Below, piece by piece: positions 40,732-48,128 of a DNA stretch of 48,128 bases (position 1 is the first letter of the stretch; every line of letters begins with the position of its first letter). Below the pieces are notes generated by a model. That model saw nothing but the letters and a program-made list of their open reading frames with translations. It had not been told where the DNA came from and made no database searches. The stretch spans positions 1-48,128 of the forward strand of contig CALEMW010000193.1 of NCBI GenBank assembly GCA_937910695.1. The letters run 5' to 3'. Made by a program: the position numbers and the translations under genes. Source of the DNA: an uncultured bacterium. GTDB taxonomy: Bacteria > Krumholzibacteriota > Krumholzibacteriia > LZORAL124-64-63.

Positions 40732-42548
40732 TGCGGGACCTCCTGCAGCAGGGCTTCCATTTCGTCCATCAAGGAGACGAACAGGGCGACCACGTCCTCC
40801 ACCGGCTGCGACGTCGTCAGATCGACACCTGCACCGGCGAGAGTCTCCACAGGATAACGGCTGTCCCCCGACCTGAGGAAGCCCAGATATTCCTCGCGCT
40901 CCACATCGCCGCCTTCGAGCACCCGTCTGGCCAGGGCCGCCGACCCGGCGAAGGCCGTGGCATACTGGTAGACATAATAATTGTAGTAGAAGTGCGGTAT
41001 GCGGCACCAGGTGCGGGCACTGCGGACATCGTCGAACACCACGTCCGGCCCCCAATAGGCCCACAGGATCTCCATATACATGGCCCCGAGGGATTCCGCC
41101 GTCAGGGTCTCGCCCCTCTCGCCCGCCCGGTGCATGGCGTACTCCATCTCCGCGAACATGGTCTGACGAAAGACTGTGGCGTTGATCTGATCGAGGAATA
41201 CGTCGAGCAGGTAGAGCCGCCGGGCCGGGTCTTCGGTTTCGTCGAGCAGATGGCGCATCAACAGCATCTCGTTGAAGGTCGATGCCACTTCAGCCGTGAA
41301 GATGGGGTAGTCGGCATAAACAAACGGTTGATGCCGGCCGGTGAACCACGAGTGCATGGAATGACCCATCTCGTGGGTCAGGGTGAAGGTATCGCGCAGC
41401 TGGCCACTCCAGTTGAGCAGGATGTAGGGGTCGGTGCCGTAGGAGCCGCTCGAATAGGCGCCGCCGCGCTTGCCGGCATTCTCGTGAACATCCAACCAAC
41501 GGTGTTCGATACCGCTGCGTACCACGCTCAAGTACTCGTCACCCAAGGGGGCAAGCGACGCGATCATGCGCGCGCAGGCTTCGTCGTAGTCGAAGGAGAA
41601 CTCGCCTTCGGGGAACAGCGGCATATAGAGATCGTATTCGTGCAGCTCGTCGAGACCCAGCACCTGTTTCTTCAGGGCCGTGTAACGATGGAGGTGGGTG
41701 AAGTGGTCGTGAACGGTGCCGACCAGGCTGTGGAACACGTCCGGCGGCACGTTGACGGGCTGCAGCGCCGCCTCCAGACAGCCGGCGTGGTTCCTGGCCC
41801 TGGCGTAGAACACGTGGTTTTTGATATTGGCGTCCATGTTGGCCGCCAAAGTGTTGGCCACGCCGCCGTAGGCGTCCATGAACCCCTCGAAGGCTCCACG
41901 GCGTACATCGCGGTCGGCAACACGCACCAGGCGCGAATAACGGGCCTTGGTCAACTCCACTTCGGAGCCGGTTTCATCACGCACGATGGGGAAGGTGAGG
42001 TCGGCGTTGTCGAGAGCGCTGAAGACCTGCGAGGCGCCGCGGGTCACGTTACCGACCGCAGCAAGCAGAGCTTCCTGCTCCTCGGGCAGGGTGTGGGGCG
42101 CGGCACGGCGTATTTCTTCGATAAAGTGATCGTAGAGGGCCAACCCGGGATCTTCGATGCTGTAGTCGTCGAGGCGTTCCTCGGGCAGAGCCAGGAGTTC
42201 CGGCTCGAACCAGCTCACGGCCTCAGAAAATTCTACGGCCAGGGAACCGGCACGACCGTCGCGTGCGAGATGATCACCGATGCGGGCATCCTCGTCGCTC
42301 TTCATGGAGGCATAGACATTGACGCGGTCCAGCACTTCGCGGACTTCGAGCATCATCTCGAGGGCCGTCCTAAAAGCTGCGGTCGATTCACCCAGGGTGC
42401 CCTGAAGATTCCGTAGGCTGACGTTTCCCTCTTCGACACGGGCGAAGTCGGCCTCCCAGGCACCCCAGTCCGCATAGATGCGGCTGAGGTCCCAGGTGAG
42501 CTGTTCGGGGATGTCGCCCCGCTCGCGAACGGTGTTGCTCTCGGTCAT
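40728..42548 (-). CDS. pepF: Oligoendopeptidase F (M3 family zinc metallopeptidase)
   Basis: This 606-residue cytoplasmic peptidase degrades oligopeptides. The zinc motif HEMGH is at 392-396 (FTLTHEMGHSMHSWF), with a downstream glutamate in FTAEVASTFNEML. SSGSYGTDPYILLNW and FYNYYVYQYATAFAGS are typical PepF substrate-domain segments. The length is normal. ATG 42548 has GGAGG four bases upstream; an in-frame ATG 19 codons earlier does not. It is the first gene of a two-gene operon with the lipoprotein. Confidence 0.96.
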   Translation of the reverse strand: MTESNTVRERGDIPEQLTWDLSRIYADWGAWEADFARVEEGNVSLRNLQGTLGESTAAFRTALEMMLEVREVLDRVNVYASMKSDEDARIGDHLARDGRAGSLAVEFSEAVSWFEPELLALPEERLDDYSIEDPGLALYDHFIEEIRRAAPHTLPEEQEALLAAVGNVTRGASQVFSALDNADLTFPIVRDETGSEVELTKARYSRLVRVADRDVRRGAFEGFMDAYGGVANTLAANMDANIKNHVFYARARNHAGCLEAALQPVNVPPDVFHSLVGTVHDHFTHLHRYTALKKQVLGLDELHEYDLYMPLFPEGEFSFDYDEACARMIASLAPLGDEYLSVVRSGIEHRWLDVHENAGKRGGAYSSGSYGTDPYILLNWSGQLRDTFTLTHEMGHSMHSWFTGRHQPFVYADYPIFTAEVASTFNEMLLMRHLLDETEDPARRLYLLDVFLDQINATVFRQTMFAEMEYAMHRAGERGETLTAESLGAMYMEILWAYWGPDVVFDDVRSARTWCRIPHFYYNYYVYQYATAFAGSAALARRVLEGGDVEREEYLGFLRSGDSRYPVETLAGAGVDLTTSQPVEDVVALFVSLMDEMEALLQEVPQ

Positions 42549-42675
42549 GTTTCCTCCGAATAGTCCGACGCTGTCACGGGGCGCGCCTACGAGATGGACC
42601 GTCAAATGGATTTGGTCATAATAGCATCGATATCAAAGGGCGAAAAGCAGCTCCGGCCCATTCCCGAGCCCGCTC

Positions 42676-43650
42676 CTAGACACAGGTCATGATCTCGTCT
42701 ACCTCGATCTTGTTCTTGCCGTTGTGCTTCGCTTTGTAGAGGGCTTGATCGGCACGTTCGAGCAGCTCCACGACCCCCATGCCGTTGCGGTAAGTCACCA
42801 GGCCGCCGCTGAGGGTCAAGGCGCGGGCCTTGGTCTGATCGCGTTCGGCTACGGGGTACTTGAATCCGAAATCTGCGAAACCGGTCCGGATGCGCTCGGC
42901 GACCATCAGAGCGTCTTGGGCGTCGGTGTCGGGCAGCATGATCAGGAATTCTTCGCCCCCGTAGCGGAAGGCTTGGTCGTATTCCCGTAGGTTGTCCAAC
43001 AGATGTCTTCCGAGCAGGGCAAGCACGTGGTCGCCTTCGACATGACCGAGACTGTCGTTGTAGGACTTGAAGTCATCGACGTCGAGCATGATCAGCGAGA
43101 GAATGCGGCGCCGGTTGTGGCAACGGTCCACCGCCTCGAGCAGCTTCTCGTTCATGAATTGGCGGTTCGAAACGCCCGTCACCGAATCGATTGACATGCG
43201 CTCGATGATCTCTTGGTTCTGCTGGTTTCTGTCTTCAAGGGAATGGGCCAGTTCCCGGGTCAGGCTTGCAGCATCCTCAATTGCCGCCTCCTTGTTACTC
43301 AGGATATGCATGACCCTGTTGAACGCTTCGCCGATTTCCTCGACGATCGTCGGACATACGTCTTTGTAGACGTCGCAATGCACGCACGTCCCATGCGGAC
43401 GCACCGATTCCCCGTTGAACTGTTCGATTAGGGAGACGGGGCCCAGGTAATCCTGGTGACGGGTGGTTTCAGCGACGGCTCGGCACCGGCAGGGATCGCT
43501 GTCGATGGCGTTCCAGCACTCTTTCGCGTTCCTGTTCACATAGAACGAATGGTCGCCCCTGATGATCGCCTCGAACAGGGGCATGATTTCATTGCGGATC
43601 CTTTGCTCAAGATCCGCGTATGATTCCGCTGAACGGTTCGTTCGATCCAT
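42676..43650 (-). CDS. Diguanylate cyclase with Cys-rich N-terminal domain
   Basis: This protein has 324 residues. The C-terminal GGDEF domain has the active motif GGEEF (231-235) and the product-inhibition site RxxD (REYD, 222-225), so it should make cyclic di-GMP with feedback control. A coiled linker (about 118-155) joins it to an N-terminal sensor with His residues and six cysteines (C45, C54, C56, C89, C92, C99) in ECW, PCRC, TCVHC and VCP, suggesting a metal or Fe-S-type redox sensor. GGAGG lies four bases before ATG 43650. There is no membrane helix. It is divergent from djlA. Confidence 0.93.
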   Translation of the reverse strand: MDRTNRSAESYADLEQRIRNEIMPLFEAIIRGDHSFYVNRNAKECWNAIDSDPCRCRAVAETTRHQDYLGPVSLIEQFNGESVRPHGTCVHCDVYKDVCPTIVEEIGEAFNRVMHILSNKEAAIEDAASLTRELAHSLEDRNQQNQEIIERMSIDSVTGVSNRQFMNEKLLEAVDRCHNRRRILSLIMLDVDDFKSYNDSLGHVEGDHVLALLGRHLLDNLREYDQAFRYGGEEFLIMLPDTDAQDALMVAERIRTGFADFGFKYPVAERDQTKARALTLSGGLVTYRNGMGVVELLERADQALYKAKHNGKNKIEVDEIMTCV

Positions 43651-43784
43651 CGTTCCTCCATAACCGGCCCACTTGACGTCCGGCCGGACCATCGACATGA
43701 TGGGGGTTCCGTCTTGGATTACTTCGTCACACAGGGCGAGAACTTGAATACAGAGACACCACACCCGGAAGAGAGACGACCCCA

Positions 43785-44600
43785 ATGGGCCTTTTAGGAG
43801 CACTTTTCGGCGGTACGGTGGGTTTTATGCTCGGCGGACCCCTCGGCGCCATGATCGGCGGGGCACTAGGATCCCAAACGGGCGGCACCGTCCGCACTTC
43901 GGGACAGATCGGCGGCAATGCCCATCGAGCAGGCGCTGCGTATCGAACCGGGCACGATGCGCAATCCGCTTTCCTCGTGGCGGTCATCAGCCTCGCCGCC
44001 AAGGTCGCCAAGGCCGACGGCCAGGTGACCGACCACGAGGTCCGGGCCTTCGATACGTTCCTCCGCGACAATCTGCGCATGCCGCCCGAAGAACGCCGCT
44101 TCGCCGGCCGCATCTTCAACGAGGCCCGTGACAGCGCCGTACCCGCAAGCGCCTTCGCGGCCCAGATCCGCGGTCTGCTCAGCAATCAACCGGACCGACT
44201 GCGCGACATCGTCACCGTGTTGCTGCAGATCGCCCACGCCGACGGCGAGCTTCATGCCGATGAGGAGCGGATGATCCGCGCCATCGCCAGTGAAATGGGC
44301 CTGACCGATCACGACTACGAGCAGTGCAAGGCGTTCTTCGGCGGTGGAGCCGGCGGCCGCGGCGCCAGCGGGCGTCCTTCGAGTGCCGCCGCGGCCAACA
44401 TCGACTACGAGGTGCTCGGAGTCGCCCCCGACGCCACCGAAAACGAGATCAAGAAGGCTTACCGCCACATCGCCCGCGAATACCACCCGGACGTGCTGCA
44501 GAGCAAGGGACTGCCCGAGGACTTCATGGAGTTCGCCAATCAGAAGCTGCAGAAGGTGAACGAATCCTACGGCCGCATCAAGAAGCAGCGGGGGTTCTAG
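43785..44600 (+). CDS. djlA: DjlA-type co-chaperone (TerB-like plus J domain)
   Basis: This 271-residue protein has a Gly-rich N-terminal stretch (GTVGFMLGGPLGAMIGGALG) that is probably a membrane-inserting segment. A TerB-like helical domain (about 60-185) and a C-terminal J domain (about 205-271) with HPD at 234-236 (REYHPDV) follow. The J domain stimulates DnaK-type chaperones. mutM follows immediately after the stop codon, so they are co-transcribed. Confidence 0.93.
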   Translation: MGLLGALFGGTVGFMLGGPLGAMIGGALGSQTGGTVRTSGQIGGNAHRAGAAYRTGHDAQSAFLVAVISLAAKVAKADGQVTDHEVRAFDTFLRDNLRMPPEERRFAGRIFNEARDSAVPASAFAAQIRGLLSNQPDRLRDIVTVLLQIAHADGELHADEERMIRAIASEMGLTDHDYEQCKAFFGGGAGGRGASGRPSSAAAANIDYEVLGVAPDATENEIKKAYRHIAREYHPDVLQSKGLPEDFMEFANQKLQKVNESYGRIKKQRGF

Positions 44601-45416
44601 GTGCCCGAACTGCCCGAAGTCGAGAGTGTCGCCCGGGCGCTGCGTTCTTCGCTGACAGGGCGGCGTGCTACGGGCCTGGTCGTGCGCTGGGCCGGCATTC
44701 TCGAGCCTACACCGCGAGCGGTGCGCCGGGCCAGCGTGGGGCGTGTGCTGTCGGGCGTCCACCGCCGCGGGAAATACCTCGTGCTCACCTTCACCGGCGA
44801 CGACGGCGCCGTCGGCCATGTCATGCTTCACCTGCGTATGAGCGGCCAGCTCCTGTTCGAGCCCGACGACGCCCCCGACAAGCATACCCACCTGATCTGG
44901 GACTTCGAAGGTCGCCCGCTCCACTACCGCGACGTGCGGAAGTTCGGGCGCTGGACGGTGGTCGACGATGCGGTGAATCCCACGGCCATGGCTCATGTGG
45001 GGCCCGACATGCTCGAGGTGCGGTTCGCCGAATGGAATAAGCGGGTGGCGCACCGGAAGGCGCCGTGGAAGTCGGTGCTGTTGGATCAAGGTGTGGCTTC
45101 GGGGATCGGAAACATCTATGCGGATGAAGCTCTGTTCCGGGCGGGCGTGCATCCGTTGAAGACTCCGGAAGGGACATCGCCCGAGAAGCGCCGCGCCGTT
45201 TGGAATGCGGCCAAAGGTGTGCTGAGGTTGGCCGTGAAGCATGGGGGAACGACGTTCTTGGACTTCAAGGATTTCCACGGGAAGCCGGGAAATTTTCGGC
45301 GAAAATTGCGGGTATTCCAGAGGGACGGGGAGGCGTGTGGGCGGTGTGGGGTGGTGATTCAGAGGGTCGTCGTGGGGGGGCGATCGACGCATTATTGTCC
45401 GGCATGCCAACCGTGA
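44601..45416 (+). CDS. mutM: Formamidopyrimidine-DNA glycosylase
   Basis: This 271-residue base-excision repair enzyme removes oxidised purines such as 8-oxoguanine and nicks the strand. The N-terminal catalytic Pro2 and Glu3 are present (PELPEVE), then LRMSGQL, GIGNIYADEALFRAGVHP (the H2TH region), and the C-terminal zinc finger CGRCG ... CPAC. The start is GTG directly after the djlA TAG, with GGGGG six bases before it. G-run-rich codons appear near the 3' end. Confidence 0.97.
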   Translation: MPELPEVESVARALRSSLTGRRATGLVVRWAGILEPTPRAVRRASVGRVLSGVHRRGKYLVLTFTGDDGAVGHVMLHLRMSGQLLFEPDDAPDKHTHLIWDFEGRPLHYRDVRKFGRWTVVDDAVNPTAMAHVGPDMLEVRFAEWNKRVAHRKAPWKSVLLDQGVASGIGNIYADEALFRAGVHPLKTPEGTSPEKRRAVWNAAKGVLRLAVKHGGTTFLDFKDFHGKPGNFRRKLRVFQRDGEACGRCGVVIQRVVVGGRSTHYCPACQP

Positions 45417-45431
45417 AAGCCGTTGGCTCCA

Positions 45432-46340
45432 TCAACCTCTGTTGTTCTTCGCCTTGTTGTTGAAAACCCCCGCGATCCCCGCCAGAACCAGCGCCGACCC
45501 GGCCCCGACCCACCAATCCAAGCGCTCGCTCAGCACCAGCCAACCCAACACAACCGCGATCACGGGGTTGGCATAGGCATAGGTCATGCCGACCTGCATG
45601 GGCAGCAGCTTGAGTACGTGGATGTAGGAAGTGAACGCAATCACGGAGCCGAAGATGGCGAGGTAGGCCCATGCGACCCAGGCCTGGGCCGTAGGAGTGG
45701 GCAGGGGTTCTTGCAGGATCAGGATCATGACCAGGAATCCGATGCCGCCCCAGAAGTGCTGCCACCCGCTGATCACGCGGATCGAAAGATCGGGCCTTCG
45801 CCGAGTGAGCCACATCGAACCGATCGCCCACCAAAGAGGGGCGGCCAGCAGAGCCACGAGCGACCAATGATCACTGGTGGTTCCTTCGCGGAGCACGGGC
45901 CACGACAGCACCCCCACGCCGACGAAGCCGAGCAGCAGCGAGGCGCTGAGCTTGAGCGACGGCATCCGCCTGTCCACAACAGCTTCGAGCATGGCGCCCC
46001 AGATGGGCATGACCGCCACCATCAGCGCCGCGAGGCCGGACTCGGCCCTCATCTCGGCCCAGGTCACCAGTCCGTTGCCGCCCACCCACATCAGCACGCC
46101 GGTACCGGCCAGGACGGTCATCTCCACTCGTGTCGGACGGATCCTGTCGCGCCTCATGGCCGCCCACCCCAACAGGATGGCGCTGGCTACGGCCACGCGC
46201 ATGAACGCCAAAGTGAAAGGCGGAAAACCCGCGCCTTCACGTACGGCGAGACGAATGGCCAGGTAGGTGCTGCCCCAAACGAGGTACACCACGGCGAGGT
46301 GCAGGAACCCTGCACGGTTGGGACTGCTCTGCTGATTCAC
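45432..46340 (-). CDS. EamA/RhaT (DMT superfamily) transporter
   Basis: This 302-residue protein has ten membrane segments in two EamA repeats. The first opens AVVYLVWGSTYLAIRLAVRE and the second holds LLAAPLWWAIGSMWLTRRR and SYIHVLKLLPMQVGMTYAYANP. This is the metabolite-efflux type of drug/metabolite transporter; the substrate is unknown. It lies 28 bases after the GAF gene on the same strand and converges on mutM with a 15-base gap. Confidence 0.92.
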   Translation of the reverse strand: MNQQSSPNRAGFLHLAVVYLVWGSTYLAIRLAVREGAGFPPFTLAFMRVAVASAILLGWAAMRRDRIRPTRVEMTVLAGTGVLMWVGGNGLVTWAEMRAESGLAALMVAVMPIWGAMLEAVVDRRMPSLKLSASLLLGFVGVGVLSWPVLREGTTSDHWSLVALLAAPLWWAIGSMWLTRRRPDLSIRVISGWQHFWGGIGFLVMILILQEPLPTPTAQAWVAWAYLAIFGSVIAFTSYIHVLKLLPMQVGMTYAYANPVIAVVLGWLVLSERLDWWVGAGSALVLAGIAGVFNNKAKNNRG

Positions 46341-46368
46341 GAGGCCTCCGGTCGAACGGCGGCTGAGG

Positions 46369-46824
46369 TCAGATCTGGTCGGTCATCTGCAGGCAGACTT
46401 CCTCGAGGAACAGTCGATCGCGGTCACCGAAGCGGGCCTCCGTGACGGATTCCACATCCAACATACCGGCAAGGCGGCCCTGACGGAACAGGGGAAGCAC
46501 AATCTCTGACTTCACGGCGGGATCGAGGGACAGATAGTTCAACTCATCGGCCACTTTGTCGACGACGATGGTGGTCTGGCGTTCAGCCACCTGCCCACAC
46601 ACCCCTTTGCCGAATACGAGTTCCTTGTGGGGATTATCGGATCCGACATGGGAGCCGAGCACGAGACTGTCGTGTCTGTCGGGATCCACAAGATAGAAAC
46701 CGACCCAGTCGTAGCCGTCCACTTCCTGGAGCATGCGGCAGATCTGAGCCATCTTGTCTTCGGCCCGAGCGTGGCTGCGACATACCGATCGCACCTCTTC
46801 GAGCAGCGTTTTGAACTCGCTCAT
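46369..46824 (-). CDS. GAF domain protein, related to free methionine-(R)-sulfoxide reductase
   Basis: This 151-residue single GAF domain carries DWVGFYLVDPDRHDSLVLG, FGKGVCGQVAE and KSEIVLPLFRQGRLAGMLDV, which follow the fRMsr (MsrC/YebR) pattern. Of the three cysteines needed for that activity only the one in GVCG is kept. The expected CV and ACD positions are replaced (HKELVF, YLSLD). Reductase activity is therefore doubtful, and a ligand-binding role is more likely. It is co-directional with the sugar transferase upstream and EamA downstream. Confidence 0.85.
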   Translation of the reverse strand: MSEFKTLLEEVRSVCRSHARAEDKMAQICRMLQEVDGYDWVGFYLVDPDRHDSLVLGSHVGSDNPHKELVFGKGVCGQVAERQTTIVVDKVADELNYLSLDPAVKSEIVLPLFRQGRLAGMLDVESVTEARFGDRDRLFLEEVCLQMTDQI

Positions 46825-46869
46825 CGTTGCCTCCGGGCGTGAGGGCTCTGGAGCAGAGTCGGTCTGAAT

Positions 46870-47610
46870 CTAGGCTACGGTCTCGCGGGCCCTGCGGTAC
46901 CTCACGGCTTCGACCGCTGAGGCATTCTCAACCGCGGGCACAGCCCGAGGCCCTCCCCGCGCAGCCGAGACGATGTTGCCGATCTCCGGCGTGTCGAGGG
47001 TCAGATCGGCGGCGGTGATAGTCTCGCCCACCCTGAAGATCGTTTCGACGATGGTGCGCACATCCTGCATCACGCTCTGCTCGCCGAGAGCGTCGATGTA
47101 GAGGCGCATCTTGGCGGGCATGACCTTGTGAATGTAGGCAGCATTCGGATCGTCCGTGGCGGCCAACAGTTCCTCTTCGTTGCGGAAGAGCAGCGTGGCG
47201 CGGTGGGTGATGCCCGGGCGGACCGCGAGGATGCGGCGGAACTCGGTCGGGAACAAGTCGGCATACTCCGGCACTTCGGGCCGTGGGCCGACCAGCGACA
47301 TTTCACCGCGCAGCACGTTGATGAGTTGGGGCAGTTCGTCGAGCTTGTGTCGCCTCAGAAATCCGCCTACACGGGTCACGCGGGCGTCGCCGCCGATGGT
47401 GAGGGTACCGCCGCGCTTGTCTGCGTCGGCGACCATGGAGCGGAACTTGAAAATGCGGAAATGCGCTCCACCAAGACCGAGTCGATTCTGGCGGAAGAAG
47501 ACGGGTCCGTCGCTGTCGAGCTTGAGGGCGACGGCGATGAGCAAATACACGGGCGACAACAGAGCAAGGCCCGCAGCCGCAATGAGAATATCTGAAGTAC
47601 GCTTGAACAT
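46870..47610 (-). CDS. Bacterial sugar transferase (polyprenyl-phosphate phosphoglycosyl transferase)
   Basis: This 246-residue enzyme of the PglC/WcaJ catalytic-domain type transfers a sugar phosphate from a nucleotide sugar to undecaprenyl phosphate, the first membrane step of polysaccharide or glycan synthesis. A re-entrant N-terminal helix (SDILIAAAGLALLSPVYLLI) precedes FRQNRLGLGG, FKFRSM, RRHKLDELPQL (with the catalytic Asp-Glu) and SLVGPRPE. The C-terminal 50 residues are extra. ATG 47610 has GGGAG five bases upstream. It is divergent from an aminotransferase gene of the same pathway type. Confidence 0.93.
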   Translation of the reverse strand: MFKRTSDILIAAAGLALLSPVYLLIAVALKLDSDGPVFFRQNRLGLGGAHFRIFKFRSMVADADKRGGTLTIGGDARVTRVGGFLRRHKLDELPQLINVLRGEMSLVGPRPEVPEYADLFPTEFRRILAVRPGITHRATLLFRNEEELLAATDDPNAAYIHKVMPAKMRLYIDALGEQSVMQDVRTIVETIFRVGETITAADLTLDTPEIGNIVSAARGGPRAVPAVENASAVEAVRYRRARETVA

Positions 47611-47937
47611 CGGTTCTCCCAGGGCACGGATGGATCCGTCCACGTTTGCCTCGGGCGAGAGCAAGTGAAATGCCAGTGCAGAGCAATAGATGTTGAGGTT
47701 GGGGCCGAATTGCCTCCTGCGTAGGCCCCTATGGCAGTGTCTGAACCCCGCCAGACTTGGGAAATGCTAGCAGTTGGGACCCTTGTGGTCCAGATTTTTT
47801 GAATGAAGGCAAGTTCCTTGATCACTTCCGGTTGGACATTGACCACCGCGTGTGTATGGTGTTCGCGATTGGAACAGCCGCCCCCGGGGACGGCATTCCG
47901 CACGACCCAGGGCCAACATCAAGGACGAATCGCCCCG
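47611..47937. other. Divergent promoter region of the polysaccharide genes
   Basis: This 327-base gap lies between the sugar transferase and the aminotransferase. It contains a promoter match for the rightward gene and a GGGGCC/GGCCCC inverted repeat at about 47701-47729. No gene is seen in it. Confidence 0.5.
47832..47860 (+). promoter_or_regulatory. Candidate sigma-70 promoter for the aminotransferase gene
   Basis: TTGGAC (47832-47837), 17 bases, TATGGT (47855-47860). It lies about 78 bases before the ATG. Confidence 0.4.
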
Positions 47938-48128
47938 ATGAGGAAGACCTTCCTGCCCTTCTCCCCTCCGAGCATCGGCGAAGAAGAGATCGCCGAGGTC
48001 GTCGACAGCCTGCGCTCGGGCTGGATCACCACGGGGCCCAAGACCAAGCGGTTCGAACAGGAGTTCAAGGCCTACCTGGGCGCTCCCGGGGCGCTCGCCC
48101 TGAGCAGCTGCACCGCCGCCCTGCACAC
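47938..48128 (+). CDS. DegT/DnrJ/EryC1/StrS aminotransferase, 5' part (cut by window end)
   Basis: Only 63 complete codons are present. Translation starts [20 protein letters not shown], then [20 protein letters not shown] and [12 protein letters not shown], the usual opening of pyridoxal-phosphate sugar aminotransferases (PPSI..EEI, GW.T.GP....FE, LSS.TAALH). These enzymes add an amino group to keto-sugar nucleotides for polysaccharide or glycan building blocks. AAGGA lies 12 bases upstream of the ATG, a rather long spacing. With the divergent sugar transferase it marks the edge of a surface-glycan locus that continues to the right. Confidence 0.88.
   Translation, partial: MRKTFLPFSPPSIGEEEIAEVVDSLRSGWITTGPKTKRFEQEFKAYLGAPGALALSSCTAALH

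Noticed and set aside
47767-48126. 119-residue open frame on the minus strand at the right edge
   Set aside because: It is antisense to the DegT-type aminotransferase start, which has clear family motifs and a promoter match.
1-48128. CRISPR array, insertion sequence or prophage
   Set aside because: I saw no regularly spaced short repeats, no transposase and no phage structural genes; the integron integrase is the only mobility gene.

Overview
The window is a high-GC bacterial chromosome segment (protein-coding DNA by eye about 60-65% GC) with dense genes on both strands, frequent GTG/TTG starts, GGAGG-type ribosome binding sites and four-base stop/start overlaps. The envelope is clearly diderm: MsbA-like exporter, heptosyltransferase-like GT9, TonB/ExbB/ExbD, beta-barrel proteins and many lipoproteins. 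Two secreted proteins end in the FlgD-like immunoglobulin or Por-type tail (one with the NWPNPFNP motif), which is typical of FCB-group and related candidate phyla such as Krumholzibacteriota, Eisenbacteria or Latescibacteria. I place the organism there only tentatively; no rRNA or other universal marker is present.

Layout. 1-1.9 kb: an integron-type tyrosine recombinase (IntI) and a Cys-rich secreted protein whose ribosome binding site lies inside a perfect 12-bp hairpin. 1.9-7.5 kb: a sulfur and electron-transfer neighbourhood: ATP sulfurylase (sat), a TauE/SafE anion exporter, an octaheme c-type cytochrome lipoprotein, and a fusion of a CheY-like receiver domain to an SLC13/DASS anion symporter. 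7.6-12.6 kb: GT9 glycosyltransferase, MsbA-like ABC exporter, DegP-type periplasmic protease (with a candidate envelope-stress ECF promoter) and a single-cluster ferredoxin. 12.6-19.1 kb: sulfatase-fold lipoprotein, HD-fold protein, a small FnIII-like secreted protein behind a sigma-54 promoter match, a beta-barrel protein, an MFS transporter, and a redoxin/DsbD-N pair. 19.3-24.4 kb: two large secreted repeat proteins with exact internal periods (7 x 61 and 4 x 108 residues), a GNAT acetyltransferase and a truncated glycoside-hydrolase-like frame. 24.4-29.8 kb: S46 dipeptidyl-peptidase, membrane-anchored spermidine-synthase-like protein, and a trypsin-fold protease gene split by an in-frame TAG next to a lipoprotein that repeats its prodomain. 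30-34.1 kb: chemotaxis receptor, two envelope proteins, and a hypothetical protein. 34.6-40.0 kb: one co-directional operon running DtxR-type regulator, DUF3450, TtpC-like, ExbB, ExbD, TonB, TPR: a metal-regulated TonB energy-transduction module. 40.1-48.1 kb: lipoprotein and PepF, Cys-rich diguanylate cyclase, DjlA-MutM, EamA transporter, GAF protein, and the edge of a surface-polysaccharide locus (sugar transferase; DegT-family aminotransferase cut by the window end).

How the genes work together. The strongest functional unit is the seven-gene TonB operon headed by its own metal regulator. The second is the sulfur neighbourhood, where a sulfate-activating enzyme, a sulfite/sulfonate-type exporter, a multiheme cytochrome and an apparently phosphorylation-controlled anion symporter sit within 6 kb, although they are not one operon. 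Assignments rest on reading motifs by eye; no database search was possible.
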